Shown here: positions 8,558-20,598 of the stretch, one piece after another
How positions within the stretch are numbered: position 1 is the first letter of the stretch
Layout of the letters: each line of letters begins with the position of its first letter
NCBI RefSeq assembly: GCF_000269805.1
Contig: NZ_JH711482.1
Span: 162,304-226,303 of the forward strand
Direction of reading: 5' to 3'
Length of the DNA stretch: 64,000 nt
Origin: Actinomyces massiliensis 4401292
GTDB lineage: Bacteria > Actinomycetota > Actinomycetes > Actinomycetales > Actinomycetaceae
Translations under genes and position numbers: made by a program
The notes under the pieces: model-generated
Database searches by the model: none
Seen by the model: the letters and a program-made list of their open reading frames with translations, nothing else
What the model was told of the DNA's origin: nothing

Positions 8558-10417
8558 TCAGGGACGACGCGTCAGAACTGCCGTGTCTCCCGCGCGCAGG
8601 ACCGAACCTTCGAGAGACGATCCCAACCACGACAGGGCCAGGTCGAGCTCGTCCGCGTCCGGTACGAGTGCCTTGAGATCTGCACCGCCCGATCCGCCTG
8701 CCGGCATGAGGCTGGCCACGACGACCAGCTCGACGTCGGCACGACCAGTGCCCGCAGGAATAGTGAGGATGACTACATCACCGGTGTCCTGCAGGCTGGG
8801 CCATTGGCCGCGCTCGCCAAGACCGAGCCTGCGCCGCAGGGCGATGAGATCCTGGTACCAGGAGAGCATACGGGCGTGAATCGGCTGAAGCGGCTCGCTC
8901 CAGTCGAGCACCGAGGCCGTCACGGTGGAACTGTCCTGCGGATCGGGCACCTCATCGGCATCCCAGCCGAAGGAGGCGAACTCATCGCGGCGTCCCTGTG
9001 TCACCGCCTGCGCTAGTTCCGTCTCCGAATGATCGGTGAAGAACTGGAAGGGGCGTCGAGTACCCCACTCCTCGCCCATGAACAGCATGGGGGTGAAGGG
9101 CGACAGCAGGATCAGTGCGGCCTCTGCCGCCAGCAGGTCATCGCTCAGTGAGGCGGCCGGGCGGTCGCCAGTGGCGCGGTTGCCGACCTGGTCGTGGTCG
9201 GAATCGAAGACGACGAAGCGCCTCGGATCCGTTCCGGCCGGGACGGGCGCGCCCCAGTTGCGGCCGCGGAAGGAGGACCAGCTCCCGTCGTGGAGGAAAG
9301 CGTGCTCGTAGACGCGGCTGAGGGCCTGAGGAGCCGCGAAATCCGCGTAGTAGCCCTGGGACTCGCCGGTGATCCGCGCGTGCAGGGCATGATGAACGTC
9401 GTCCGTCCACTGGGCGGTCATGCCGAGGCTGGGCATGCGGAACGGCGGTTCGGCGTGCGTGGGTGTGATGACTCCAGCGTCATTGAGATCCGACTCGGCC
9501 ACCAGCGACAGGGGGCGGCCGAGTCGCTCCGAGAGCTCTCCGACGGCATCGGACAGTTCGGCCAGCAGGTGCGGGTGCGGATCGACGGCGGTGGCGCGGT
9601 CGGCGTCGTCGCGGATTTCGTGGATGGCGTCCAGCCGCAGCGCGTCGATGTGGAAGTCTGTCAGCCAGCGCAGGGCGGAGTCGATGATGAACGCGCGCAC
9701 CTGCTCGCAGCCGGGCTGGTCGTAGTTGATCGCCGAGCCCCACGGCGTCTCGTGCACCTCGGTGAAGTACGGGCCGAAGCGGCCCAGATAGTTGCCCGAG
9801 GGGCCCAGGTGGTTGTAGACGACGTCGAGGCACACGCCGATGCCGGCGTTGTGCGCGGCGTCAACGAAACGGGCCAGCGACTCGGGCCCGCCGTAGGCCT
9901 CGTGGACCGCCCATAGGTCGACGCCGTCGTAGCCCCAGCCCGCCCGGCCGGGGAAGCCCGCAACCGGCATGAGTTCGATGATGTCCACTCCGAGTGCTGC
10001 CAGGTGGTCGAGGCGCTGCGCGGCGGAGTCCAAGGTGCCCTCCGGGGTGAACGTCCCCGCATGGAGCTCGTAGATGACGGCGCCGAGAAGGTCGCGACCC
10101 CGCCAGTGGTTGTCCGTCCAGCGCACCTGGGAGGTGTCGAAGACTCTGGACGGCCCGTGGACGCCGTGCGGCTGCCAGGCGGTGCGCGGATCGGGCAGGT
10201 CATCGCCGTCATCCAAGCGGTAGGCGTAGTCGGTGCCGGTGGGCAGGGAGCGGGGGCTCACCCACCAGCCGCCCTCGCGCGCTTCCATCGGCACCACCTC
10301 GTCCGTGACGGGCAGGTGAAGACTGACGCGAGCCGCCTGGGGGGCCCATACCGGTACATCCGGGCCGACCGGAAGGGCCGGGGAGCGCCATGCGGAGGCC
10401 TTCTCTCGAGGGCTCAT
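8558..10417 (-). CDS. treZ: Malto-oligosyltrehalose trehalohydrolase
   Basis: Releases free trehalose from the maltooligosyl-trehalose made by TreY. A GH13 enzyme of 619 residues: an N-terminal CBM48-like domain (VPVWAPQAARVSLHL), then the TIM barrel with DVVYNHLGPSGNY (region I), DALRLDAIHEI (nucleophile Asp), VAESDLND (acid/base Glu) and SDHDQVGNRATG (third catalytic Asp). The frame is open further upstream, but the ATG at 10417 overlaps the treY stop in an ATGA and follows a GGAGGAGG ribosome site, so translation is coupled. Last gene of the minus-strand glgX-treY-treZ operon. Confidence 0.95.
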   Translation of the reverse strand: MSPREKASAWRSPALPVGPDVPVWAPQAARVSLHLPVTDEVVPMEAREGGWWVSPRSLPTGTDYAYRLDDGDDLPDPRTAWQPHGVHGPSRVFDTSQVRWTDNHWRGRDLLGAVIYELHAGTFTPEGTLDSAAQRLDHLAALGVDIIELMPVAGFPGRAGWGYDGVDLWAVHEAYGGPESLARFVDAAHNAGIGVCLDVVYNHLGPSGNYLGRFGPYFTEVHETPWGSAINYDQPGCEQVRAFIIDSALRWLTDFHIDALRLDAIHEIRDDADRATAVDPHPHLLAELSDAVGELSERLGRPLSLVAESDLNDAGVITPTHAEPPFRMPSLGMTAQWTDDVHHALHARITGESQGYYADFAAPQALSRVYEHAFLHDGSWSSFRGRNWGAPVPAGTDPRRFVVFDSDHDQVGNRATGDRPAASLSDDLLAAEAALILLSPFTPMLFMGEEWGTRRPFQFFTDHSETELAQAVTQGRRDEFASFGWDADEVPDPQDSSTVTASVLDWSEPLQPIHARMLSWYQDLIALRRRLGLGERGQWPSLQDTGDVVILTIPAGTGRADVELVVVASLMPAGGSGGADLKALVPDADELDLALSWLGSSLEGSVLRAGDTAVLTRRP

Positions 10418-13056
10418 GCTGCGCCTCCTCCGGCTTCTCGCTCTGCTCGGTCTTCCCGGGTGTCTGCTCGCCCGGCTTGTCGGTCGCGGGCCAGCACAAC
10501 GACGGGAAGGTCTCCGACCACGTCCGCCAGGCGCTGCGCTCCGCCGTCGATGGATTGCTCCGTGAGCACCTCGGTCCATTGACCATCGGGAAGGACCACG
10601 CTCTCCTCGCGCCAGCCCCCCAGTCGCCGAAGGCGGCGGCCCAGACGGCGCACGATGACCACGACATCGGGCTCCTCGTCGAGTAGACGGGCGTATGCGA
10701 AGGCGTGAGAGGTCGTCACCGGGACCGTGCGATAGCCCGAGCGCGGTCCGACGAACGTATCCGGGCGCTCGGCGCGCAGTTGGGCGAGGCGGTGAGTCAG
10801 CCGCAGCTTCTCCTGGTCGAGTGTGCGCGGCGAGCTGCCGGCGGAGTCCTGGGACAGCATGGCGCGCAGGCCGCCTTCGCCGTCGTAGTCCACTGCTCTG
10901 CGGTTATCCGGATCGACCAGGCTCGTGCGGGTCAGTTCGCTGCCCTGGTAGATATCCGCCACTCCGAGCCAGGTCAGTGTCATGGCCTTGTTCGCCAGAA
11001 TGATGGAGGAGACATCTTTGGCGGTCAGCGCGGCGAATGCGTTCAGCTCATTCGCCGTGTCCGGATCGGTCAGCAGATGCGTCGCGTAATCGGTCAGGCC
11101 CTGTTCGCGGTCGATGTCGGGGGCGGACCATGTGGTCCAGCCCTTCTGCTCGCGCGAGGCCTTGATGAGGTAGGCGGTCAGTCGTTCGGCCGTCATGGGA
11201 TCGTCGGAGTCCGGGGCCCATGTGCCCCATAGGGTCTGCCACAGGAGATTCTCGGTACGTCCGTCCAGATCTGTGGGGCGCGCGTCCTCAGTGGACGCGC
11301 GCAGCCGGCGGACCATATCGGTCCACTCTTCGGCGTAAGAGGCCAGTACGTCGAGACGGGCTCGCACGTCCTCCCCGCGCTTGGTGTCGTGTGTCGTGGA
11401 GGTCACCATGGTGCACGGCCATAGATCCTGGACCCGGTCCGCCCAGGCATGAGCCTCGTCTGCGCCGAGAGCGAAGCCGCTGGGGTCCCCGCCGACTTCG
11501 GTCAGGCTGGTCAGGTGAGTCCACCGGTAGAAGGCCGTGTCCTCCACGCCCTTGGCGGTCACCGCCCCGCAGACCTGCTGGAAGCGGATAACCGCCTCGG
11601 TGCGCAGCGGCGAGGCGGTCAGGCCCTCGGAACCGACCGGTTCGCCGAGCAGGAGCGCGACAACCATGTCGAGGGTCTCGCTCTGGTCCGCTTCCAGGCG
11701 AGAGCGGGCGCGTTCGGCGTCGGCGTGCAGCACCGCCGCCTGATCGGGGTCCGCGGCCTGCCCGGGGCGGACGTAGGCGCGATAGCGCTGCGCGGCGATG
11801 AGCAGCTCGACGACGCACGCGCGCAAGTCGTGCAGGGTGTGATCGCGCAGGCGCACATCCTGCACGGTGAGCTCGTCCAGCAGGCGCGCGAGGCGATTGA
11901 CTTCTGCTGCCAGGGAGCCATTGATGACCTCCCGCTTGGCCTGCTCGACGACGCGCTCGTAGTCGATCGGCCCCTGTCCGGTCAGTTCATGCATGAGACC
12001 CCCGAGCCTGGTGGCGCCTCCCTGGTCGACCTGCAGCTGGTCGATGCGCCAGGAAGCGCCATAACCCGTGGTGCCGGCGACATGCCAGCCGACTGGCAGG
12101 GGCTCATCGGGGGCGAGAATCTTCTCCGCGACGATCCAGGCCCCGTCGGTGGCCTCCCACAGCTGGTTGAGATAACCGGTGGGATCCGCCAGACCGTCGG
12201 GGTGGTCCACGCGGAGGGCATCGACCGTTCCCGTGCGCAGCAGATCGAGGACGAGTTCGTGAGAGCCGGCGAAGACCTCGGGCTCCTCCACCCGGATCGC
12301 GGCGAGGGTGCCGACATCGAAGAATCGGCGGTAATTGGTCTCCGCGTCTCCGACCTTCCAGTAGGCGAGCCGATAGTGCTGGCGTCCCACCAGTACATGC
12401 ATCGGCAAGGACTGGGTGCCCTCGGCGACGGGGAATACGTGGTCGAAGTACCGCAGTACCCACTGCTCGCCGCGTTCGGGCTCGGTGGGCACGATCATTC
12501 GCTCCAGGACGAGCTGCTCGTCGGCGAGCACCTTGCCGATGCGGGCGCCGAGCACCGGCATGAGGATGGGCGCCTCAATGGGCACGTCGAACCAGGAGGC
12601 GTAGGGGGAGTCCGGGCCGTCGCGCAGGACGGACCACAGCGGCAGGTTGTGCCATGCGGGAGTGGGCACCGCCATGTGGTTGGGCACGATGTCCAGGACC
12701 AGGCCCATTCCCGCCTTGTGGACATCGGCGGCGAGACGTTCGAGCCCGGCTCGTCCGCCCATGGCCTCGCTGATGCGGGTGTGGTCGACTACGTCGTAGC
12801 CGTGCGTCGACCCCGGAGCGGCGGCCAGCACGGGGGAGAGGTAGACATCGGTGACGCCGAGATCGCGCAGGTAGGGCACCAGGCGGCGGGCGTCGTCGAA
12901 AGTGAGCGTACTGCCCATCTGGAGTCGGTAGGTCGTCACCGGAGTGCGGCGTCCTTGAGCGGGCACGTGCCCTGACCAGGGTGCGTATCCCTCGGGCGCG
13001 GGTGCCGACTCGAGCGTTGTCGAGATCTCGCTGTCCTGCTGACTTGGCTCGGTCAT
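10414..13056 (-). CDS. treY: Malto-oligosyltrehalose synthase
   Basis: Isomerises the reducing-end alpha-1,4 bond of maltodextrins to the alpha,alpha-1,1 bond of trehalose. The GH13 protein of about 880 residues starts its barrel with TTYRLQMGSTLTFDDA and shows VYLSPVLAAAPGSTHGYDV, VLDIVPNHMAVPTP, DALRVDHPDGLADP (nucleophile Asp) and the C-terminal KGVEDTAFYRW motif, all typical of TreY. Two ATG codons are possible. The one at 13056 lies 9 bases after AAGGGG and is preferred; the one at 13065 abuts the ribosome site. The gene lies about 20-30 bases after glgX and overlaps treZ by four bases. Confidence 0.95.
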   Translation of the reverse strand: MTEPSQQDSEISTTLESAPAPEGYAPWSGHVPAQGRRTPVTTYRLQMGSTLTFDDARRLVPYLRDLGVTDVYLSPVLAAAPGSTHGYDVVDHTRISEAMGGRAGLERLAADVHKAGMGLVLDIVPNHMAVPTPAWHNLPLWSVLRDGPDSPYASWFDVPIEAPILMPVLGARIGKVLADEQLVLERMIVPTEPERGEQWVLRYFDHVFPVAEGTQSLPMHVLVGRQHYRLAYWKVGDAETNYRRFFDVGTLAAIRVEEPEVFAGSHELVLDLLRTGTVDALRVDHPDGLADPTGYLNQLWEATDGAWIVAEKILAPDEPLPVGWHVAGTTGYGASWRIDQLQVDQGGATRLGGLMHELTGQGPIDYERVVEQAKREVINGSLAAEVNRLARLLDELTVQDVRLRDHTLHDLRACVVELLIAAQRYRAYVRPGQAADPDQAAVLHADAERARSRLEADQSETLDMVVALLLGEPVGSEGLTASPLRTEAVIRFQQVCGAVTAKGVEDTAFYRWTHLTSLTEVGGDPSGFALGADEAHAWADRVQDLWPCTMVTSTTHDTKRGEDVRARLDVLASYAEEWTDMVRRLRASTEDARPTDLDGRTENLLWQTLWGTWAPDSDDPMTAERLTAYLIKASREQKGWTTWSAPDIDREQGLTDYATHLLTDPDTANELNAFAALTAKDVSSIILANKAMTLTWLGVADIYQGSELTRTSLVDPDNRRAVDYDGEGGLRAMLSQDSAGSSPRTLDQEKLRLTHRLAQLRAERPDTFVGPRSGYRTVPVTTSHAFAYARLLDEEPDVVVIVRRLGRRLRRLGGWREESVVLPDGQWTEVLTEQSIDGGAQRLADVVGDLPVVVLARDRQAGRADTREDRAEREAGGGAA

Positions 13057-13083
13057 CGTGTCCATCCCCTTCGCAGGTGTTGG

Positions 13084-15450
<2,367 letters not shown>

Positions 15451-15536
15451 AGGGACACTTTGCCACGGGCGCACCCTCCCGCGCCGCAGCATGAAGCATG
15501 CTGAGCTCAGGTCACAGCACGGGGGATGGGATCGAT

Positions 15537-15565
15537 TTGGTCTGCCGGCCGTGCTCTGCTACCTT
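15537..15565 (+). promoter_or_regulatory. Probable promoter of the tRNA-Gly/tRNA-Val unit
   Basis: TTGGTC at 15537-15542 and TACCTT at 15560-15565 are separated by 17 bases and lie about 40 bases before the first tRNA. Spacing is ideal, but each hexamer matches consensus only partly. Confidence 0.4.
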
Positions 15566-15606
15566 TCCTCCCGCATCGATCACTGGCTGGGTGCCGGTGA
15601 TGGCAT

Positions 15607-15679
15607 GCGGATGTGGCTCAGTTGGTAGAGCATCACCTTGCCAAGGTGAGGGTCGCGGGTTCGAGTCCCGTCATCCGCT
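15607..15679 (+). tRNA. tRNA-Gly (anticodon GCC)
   Basis: A 73-base cloverleaf. The acceptor stem GCGGATG pairs with CATCCGC, and the D-arm is CTCAGTTGGTAGAG. The anticodon stem TCACC/GGTGA encloses TTGCCAA, giving anticodon GCC. The T-arm CGGGTTCGAGTCCCG is intact, and the discriminator is T. CCA is not encoded. Confidence 0.96.
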
Positions 15680-15680
15680 C

Positions 15681-15752
15681 GGGCGATTGGCGCAGCGGTA
15701 GCGCGCTTCCCTGACACGGAAGAGGTCACTGGTTCGATCCCAGTATCGCCCA
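15681..15752 (+). tRNA. tRNA-Val (anticodon GAC)
   Basis: A 72-base cloverleaf starting one base after tRNA-Gly, so the pair is probably one transcript. The acceptor stem GGGCGAT pairs with ATCGCCC. The anticodon stem CTTCC/GGAAG encloses CTGACAC, giving anticodon GAC. The T-arm ACTGGTTCGATCCCAGT is intact, and the discriminator is A. CCA is not encoded. Confidence 0.96.
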
Positions 15753-15764
15753 CTCGATCTGCCG

Positions 15765-15787
15765 GCCCGGGACATTGTGTTCCGGGC
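15765..15787 (+). terminator. Terminator after the tRNA pair
   Basis: GCCCGGGAC at 15765-15773 pairs with GTTCCGGGC at 15779-15787 (nine pairs, one G-U) around a 5-base loop. TTTCGTT follows directly. Confidence 0.7.
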
Positions 15788-15990
15788 TTTCGTTACGGCT
15801 GCCCGTTGTGAGTCGCTGTGCTGTACGTTGGCCATACGTTGCTGCACGTCGGCCGTGTCGGATGCCGATTACTCACCAATCGATTTCTTCCGCCTCCTTC
15901 GATCGCCTCAACTGCCATCTCGACCACCTCGAACATGCTGCCCATGCTGCCGCGGCCCGTGCCCGGGCTCGGCCGGACTTAGGAGAACAC

Positions 15991-17238
15991 GTGGCCCTCT
16001 CAGCGCGCACGCCCTCGCGCCCCGACCTGCTTCCCGTGGTGATCGGCGGGGACATCGGAGGCTATGCGCTGGCCCGACAGCTCCACGATGCCACCGGGCA
16101 GCGTGTGACGCTCCTGTCGCCCAGCCCGATCGAGGCGATCGCCCTGTCGAGCTACATCGACGTCATTCATCAGGACTCGCGTGATGAGCCCGGGATGGTC
16201 GCGCGCCTGCGCGAACTGGTCGCCGGTCGGGCGGAGCGCAGTGCCGTGGTCATCGGCAATCGCGATTCGACGGCCCAGTTCCTCATCGCGCACCGGAATG
16301 AGCTCGAGCCGGAGTACGTCGTGCCCTTCCCGAGCGCCGAGGCCATGAACGCCCTGAGCGACAAGGTCGCCTTCGCCGAGGCCTGTGCGGAGCAGGGCCT
16401 GCGCACCCCGCGACAGGTCGTCGTGGACTGCTCCGAGCTCGCAGACGGCGACCCTCAGATCGATATTCCCTTCCCATTGGTGGGCAAGGCCGCCGTCGGC
16501 GCGGACTGGGACGCCGTCGAGTTCCCCGGTCAGCGCAAGATCTACTTCATCGACACCCCCGAAGAGCTCGCCTCGCTGTGGTCGGACCTGCGCAGCGCCG
16601 GCTATCAGTCCACCTTCCTCATTCAGGAGCGGATCCCCGGCGAGGATGACGCCATGCGTTCGGTGACCGCGTACATGGCCTCCAACGGTGAGATGACGAT
16701 GATCGGTTCGGCGCGCGTCCTCCTGGAGGATCACACGCCCACCCTCATCGGCAACCCCGTGGCCATGATCACCGAGCCCTTCCCCGAGCTCTGGGAGGGT
16801 GCGGAGAAGCTGCTTACATCCGTGGGCTACCGCGGTTTCGCGAACTTCGACGTCAAGATCGATCCGCGGGGCGGCGACCCGGTCTACTTCGAGCTCAACC
16901 CCCGCATCGGGCGAAACTCCTTCTATATGAGTGCTGCGGGCGTCAATCCCATGGTCGTCATGATCCGCGACCTGATCGACGGGCGTCCCGGGCCGCGTCG
17001 AGAAGCGGAGAAAGAAGTCCTCTACAGCCTCCTTCCGCGTCATCTCGTGCTCCACCAGGTCGATGATCCTGCGCTGCGGCGACGTGTCCTACGGCTCGCG
17101 GCGCGTGCGGTCGACCCGTTGCTCGATCCCGCGGAGCGATCCTTGCGCCGTCGTCTGCTCGTCAGCGCCCAGAAACTCAACCATGACCGGAAGTTCCACC
17201 GGTACCACCCGCGACCGCTGCGCCTGCGGCTGCGCTGA
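15991..17238 (+). CDS. ATP-grasp carboxylate-amine ligase
   Basis: A 415-residue soluble ATP-grasp protein. The N-terminal pre-ATP-grasp fold begins LLPVVIGGDIGGYALARQL. The central ATP-binding region includes FPLVGKAAVGADW and STFLIQERIPGEDDAMRS, and the metal-binding end is VYFELNPRIGRNSFYMSAAG. This group joins a carboxylate to an amine with ATP hydrolysis. The Enterococcus D-aspartate ligase that activates the cross-bridge residue belongs to the same superfamily. The FemX-like gene next door supports a role in peptidoglycan bridge synthesis, but the substrate is not known. The frame is open back to 15775. The GTG at 15991 is preferred because AGGAG lies six bases upstream. Confidence 0.85.
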   Translation: MALSARTPSRPDLLPVVIGGDIGGYALARQLHDATGQRVTLLSPSPIEAIALSSYIDVIHQDSRDEPGMVARLRELVAGRAERSAVVIGNRDSTAQFLIAHRNELEPEYVVPFPSAEAMNALSDKVAFAEACAEQGLRTPRQVVVDCSELADGDPQIDIPFPLVGKAAVGADWDAVEFPGQRKIYFIDTPEELASLWSDLRSAGYQSTFLIQERIPGEDDAMRSVTAYMASNGEMTMIGSARVLLEDHTPTLIGNPVAMITEPFPELWEGAEKLLTSVGYRGFANFDVKIDPRGGDPVYFELNPRIGRNSFYMSAAGVNPMVVMIRDLIDGRPGPRREAEKEVLYSLLPRHLVLHQVDDPALRRRVLRLAARAVDPLLDPAERSLRRRLLVSAQKLNHDRKFHRYHPRPLRLRLR

Positions 17239-17423
17239 GCATCCGCGCCTGCCCGGTCGCGCCCGGCAGCGGGAGTTTCACCGCCTCATTCACTCTCCTC
17301 ACCCCTTTTGCAGCCGGATGGCGGCCTTATAGCCTTAAATAGCCTTAAATTGCCGTAACGGCCTTACAGCCCCGGCCCGGCTTGACATCCCAGTTTCGAC
17401 ACCTCACTTGACCTGGAGGCTCC
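17239..17423. other. Spacer with a short AT-rich direct repeat
   Basis: The 185-base gap between the ATP-grasp ligase and femX contains a locally AT-rich tract in which tagccttaaa occurs twice in tandem near 17330-17350. The surrounding sequence is GC-rich. It could hold a promoter for femX; no clear -35/-10 pair is assigned. Confidence 0.35.
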
Positions 17424-18470
17424 ATGACTCACGCGTCCCGTACGAACTCGCGCTCCGAGAGCCTCCGTCCCATCTCAGCGCGGGATATGCGTCTGGCCAT
17501 CGGCTGCACCCCCGCGCCCATCGAGCAGCTGGAGCCCTGGGAGGCCTATGAGGCCAGTCAGGGCCACCCCTTGTTCGGGCGCTATGTGTACGAGGCCGAG
17601 GGCAAGCCCGTCGCCGTCGTCGCCCTTTACCGCTATGAGATCGCGGGACGGCGCTTCCTGTGGGCCAAGCACGGGCCGGTCTGGCTCAAGGAGCAGAGCC
17701 CCGACCGCGAGGCGCATCTGCGCGCCCTCCTGATGCGGGAGGTCAAGATGAAGGATTCCCGTGTCGTCTTCGTGCGGATGCATGCCCGGTATCAGGCGCC
17801 GGACACCCATGAGCTGCTCTCGACCATCACCTACGACCGGACCTTCGTCATCGACCTGCGGCCGCGCAAGCCCGAGGCCATCGCCGCGGCCATGCCCAAG
17901 GACGGTCGTCGCGGTGTCAAGCGCGCCGCCCGGGTCGCCGCCGAGGCCGACTGCGTCATGGCCGAGGAGACCGGCTTGAGCCGCCAGGCCTTCGACGAGG
18001 TTTACGCCGTGATGGTCACCACGGCCGAGCGTGATGGTTTCCGTCCCCACCCCTCCCAGGTCTACTGGGACATGCTGCGCACCCTGGGGCCGGAGCACGC
18101 CAGGCTCTTCGTCCTGCGTCGTGACGGTGTGCCGCACTGCTGGGACCTCGTCACCGTCTCCGGAAAGGCGACCGTCGCCTACTACGGGGCCTCATCTGAT
18201 GAATCGCGAGGATTCCGCGGCGCTGAGGCGCTCGACTGGTTCGTGGCCTGCACTTTGGCCGCTGAGGGCAAGGAGTCCTTCGATCTCATGGGGGCGGACT
18301 CCGCCCGAGTGCCCGAGCTCTACGGGGTCGGTCGGTACAAGAAGCGCTTCGCGCATCACGCCACCGAGGTCGATGGCGCCTGGGACATTCCCATCCATAA
18401 GACCGTCTATGCCGCTCTGGTTCGAGCGCGCCGCGCGCGCAACCTGTTGCGAGACCGTCTGGGCGTCTGA
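17424..18470 (+). CDS. FemX/FemAB-family peptidoglycan bridge aminoacyltransferase
   Basis: A 348-residue protein of the FemABX type, related to GNAT acyltransferases, which add amino acids from aminoacyl-tRNA to the peptidoglycan stem peptide. Visible family features are YVYEAEGKPVAVVALYRYEI, WAKHGPVWLKEQ, the conserved KDGRRGVKRAARVAAEADC segment that precedes the second acyltransferase half, YYGASSDESRGFRGAEALDW and a C-terminal VPELYGVGRYKKRF. The ATG follows CTGGAGG. With the upstream ATP-grasp ligase it could form a two-enzyme system for cross-bridge synthesis; the amino acid used cannot be read from the sequence. Confidence 0.85.
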   Translation: MTHASRTNSRSESLRPISARDMRLAIGCTPAPIEQLEPWEAYEASQGHPLFGRYVYEAEGKPVAVVALYRYEIAGRRFLWAKHGPVWLKEQSPDREAHLRALLMREVKMKDSRVVFVRMHARYQAPDTHELLSTITYDRTFVIDLRPRKPEAIAAAMPKDGRRGVKRAARVAAEADCVMAEETGLSRQAFDEVYAVMVTTAERDGFRPHPSQVYWDMLRTLGPEHARLFVLRRDGVPHCWDLVTVSGKATVAYYGASSDESRGFRGAEALDWFVACTLAAEGKESFDLMGADSARVPELYGVGRYKKRFAHHATEVDGAWDIPIHKTVYAALVRARRARNLLRDRLGV

Positions 18471-18555
18471 AGTGCCGGCCGCCGCCGGGTAGACTCCCCG
18501 CAGTTAGCGGGTGCACCAGTACAGCGCCCGGCCGCAACACGTCAGGAGCAGACCC

Positions 18556-20598
18556 GTGCCATCCCAGCCCACCATCGACATCACTCTCGACGGCGCCGCG
18601 CGCAGTATCGAGGCGGGCACCACAGGATCTTCGCTCTTCAGTCAGGATCGCGACGTCGTCGCCATGAAGGTGGACGGTGCGCCGTGGGACCTGGACCGGG
18701 TCATTCCTGCGGGGGCGAGTATTGAACCCATCACACTCGCTTCCGAGGACGGGCTGAACATCCTGCGCCACAGCGCCACCCACGTCATGGCCCAGGCGGT
18801 CCAGGATCTGTTCCCCGACGTCAATCTCGGCATCGGCCCCTTCATCTCCGACGGCTTCTACTACGACTTCGGCGGCATCGACGCTGTCACGCCCGAGCTG
18901 CTGCGCGATATCGAGAAGCGCATGAAGCGCATCGTCAAGGAGGGCCAGCGCTTCGTGCGCCGGGACATCACCGAGGACGAGGGCCGGGTCGAGCTGGCCG
19001 ACCAGCCCTACAAGCTCGAGCTCATCACCACCAAGGGCGCCGGGGCCGAAGGCGCCTCGGTGGAGGTGGGCCAGGGCGGCCTCACCATGTACGACAACGT
19101 CCGCCGGGACGGGACCGTGGCCTGGAGCGACCTGTGCCGCGGCCCCCACCTGCCCTCCACCCGCCTCATCGGGCAGGGCTTCGCCCTGACCAAGTCCTCC
19201 TCGGCCTACTGGAAGGGCGACCAGTCCGGCGACTCCCTCCAGCGCATCTACGGCACCGCCTGGGCCTCCAAGGAGGACCTCAAGGCCTACCAGACCCGCC
19301 TGGCCGAAGCCGCCAAGCGCGATCACCGCAAGCTCGGCGCCGACCTCGACCTGTACTCCTTCCCCGAGGAGATCGGCCCGGGCCTCGTGGTCTTCCACCC
19401 CAAGGGCGCCATGCTGCGCCACGAGATCGAGAGCCATGTGACCAGGCGCCACATGGAGTACGGCTTCGACTTCGTGCACACCCCCGAGATCTCCAAGGGC
19501 GGCCTGTTCCACACCTCGGGCCACCTGCCCTACTACGCCGACACCATGTTCCCGCCCATGCTCGCCGATGAGGAGCGCGACGCCGAGGGCAACATCACCA
19601 AGGCGGGCCAGGAGTACTACCTCAAGGCCATGAACTGCCCGATGCACAACCTCATCTTCCGGTCCCGGGGCCGGTCCTACCGCGAACTGCCGCTGAGGTT
19701 CTTCGAGATGGGGCACGACTACCGCTACGAGAAGTCCGGCGTGGTGCACGGCCTGACCCGCATGCGCGGATTCACCCAGGACGACTCCCACACCTACTGC
19801 ACGCCCGAGCAGGCGGGCCAGGAGATCCGCGCCCAGATCGACTTCTTCCTGTCCATCCTCTCCGACTTCGGATTGGACGACTTCTACCTGGAGCTGTCTA
19901 CCAGGGACGAGGACGGTGCCAAGAAGGACAAGTTCATCGGCTCGGACGCCGACTGGGCCGCCGCCACCAAGGCCCTCCAGGACGCCTGCGACGCCTCTGG
20001 GCTGGAGGTGGTCCCGGATCCGGGCGGCGCCGCCTTCTACGGCCCCAAGGTCTCCGTCCAGGTCAAGGACGCCATCGGCCGCACCTGGCAGATGTCCACC
20101 ATCCAGTACGACTTCAACCAGCCCGAGCGCTTCGACCTGGAGTACACCGCCCCCGACGGCACCCATCAGCGCCCCATCATGATTCACTCCGCCAAGCTGG
20201 GCAGCGTGGAGCGCTTCATCGGCGTGCTCACCGAGCACTACGCGGGGGCCTTCCCCGCCTGGCTGGCACCCGTCCAGGTCAGGCTCGTGCCCGTGGCCGA
20301 GGCCTTCGACGACTACGTCGACGGCGTCGCCGCCCGGCTGCGCGCCGAGGGTGTGCGGGTCGAGGTGGACCACTCCGATGACCGCTTCGGCAAGAAGATC
20401 CGCAACGCCTCCAAGGACAAGGTCCCCTTCACCCTGATCGCCGGGGGAGAGGACGTTGAGGCCGGCGCCGTCTCCTTCCGCTTCCGCGACGGGGAGCAGA
20501 CCAACGGCGTCCCGGTTGAGGAGGCCGTGGCCCACATCGCCGCCGTGATCGCGGACCGGGTCAACGACCCGGCGGGGGAGAGGCTCCACCGTGACTGA
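18556..20598 (+). CDS. thrS: Threonyl-tRNA synthetase
   Basis: Charges tRNA-Thr. The 680-residue class II synthetase has an N-terminal TGS domain and an editing domain with the HxxxH motif in [11 protein letters not shown]. The catalytic core has the zinc cysteine in [10 protein letters not shown] and a class II motif 2-like [15 protein letters not shown]. It ends with a motif 3 region [18 protein letters not shown] and an anticodon-binding domain. The GTG at 18556 follows AGGAG; the frame is open to 18511 but that lacks a ribosome site. TAGACT at 18490-18495 is a likely -10 element. thrS heads the thrS-HIT-pgsA-patA-pimA cluster, an order conserved in Mycobacterium. Confidence 0.97.
   Translation: MPSQPTIDITLDGAARSIEAGTTGSSLFSQDRDVVAMKVDGAPWDLDRVIPAGASIEPITLASEDGLNILRHSATHVMAQAVQDLFPDVNLGIGPFISDGFYYDFGGIDAVTPELLRDIEKRMKRIVKEGQRFVRRDITEDEGRVELADQPYKLELITTKGAGAEGASVEVGQGGLTMYDNVRRDGTVAWSDLCRGPHLPSTRLIGQGFALTKSSSAYWKGDQSGDSLQRIYGTAWASKEDLKAYQTRLAEAAKRDHRKLGADLDLYSFPEEIGPGLVVFHPKGAMLRHEIESHVTRRHMEYGFDFVHTPEISKGGLFHTSGHLPYYADTMFPPMLADEERDAEGNITKAGQEYYLKAMNCPMHNLIFRSRGRSYRELPLRFFEMGHDYRYEKSGVVHGLTRMRGFTQDDSHTYCTPEQAGQEIRAQIDFFLSILSDFGLDDFYLELSTRDEDGAKKDKFIGSDADWAAATKALQDACDASGLEVVPDPGGAAFYGPKVSVQVKDAIGRTWQMSTIQYDFNQPERFDLEYTAPDGTHQRPIMIHSAKLGSVERFIGVLTEHYAGAFPAWLAPVQVRLVPVAEAFDDYVDGVAARLRAEGVRVEVDHSDDRFGKKIRNASKDKVPFTLIAGGEDVEAGAVSFRFRDGEQTNGVPVEEAVAHIAAVIADRVNDPAGERLHRD

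Noticed and set aside
18286-20589. Long minus-strand open frame opposite thrS
   Set aside because: No ribosome site or domain, fully covered by thrS.
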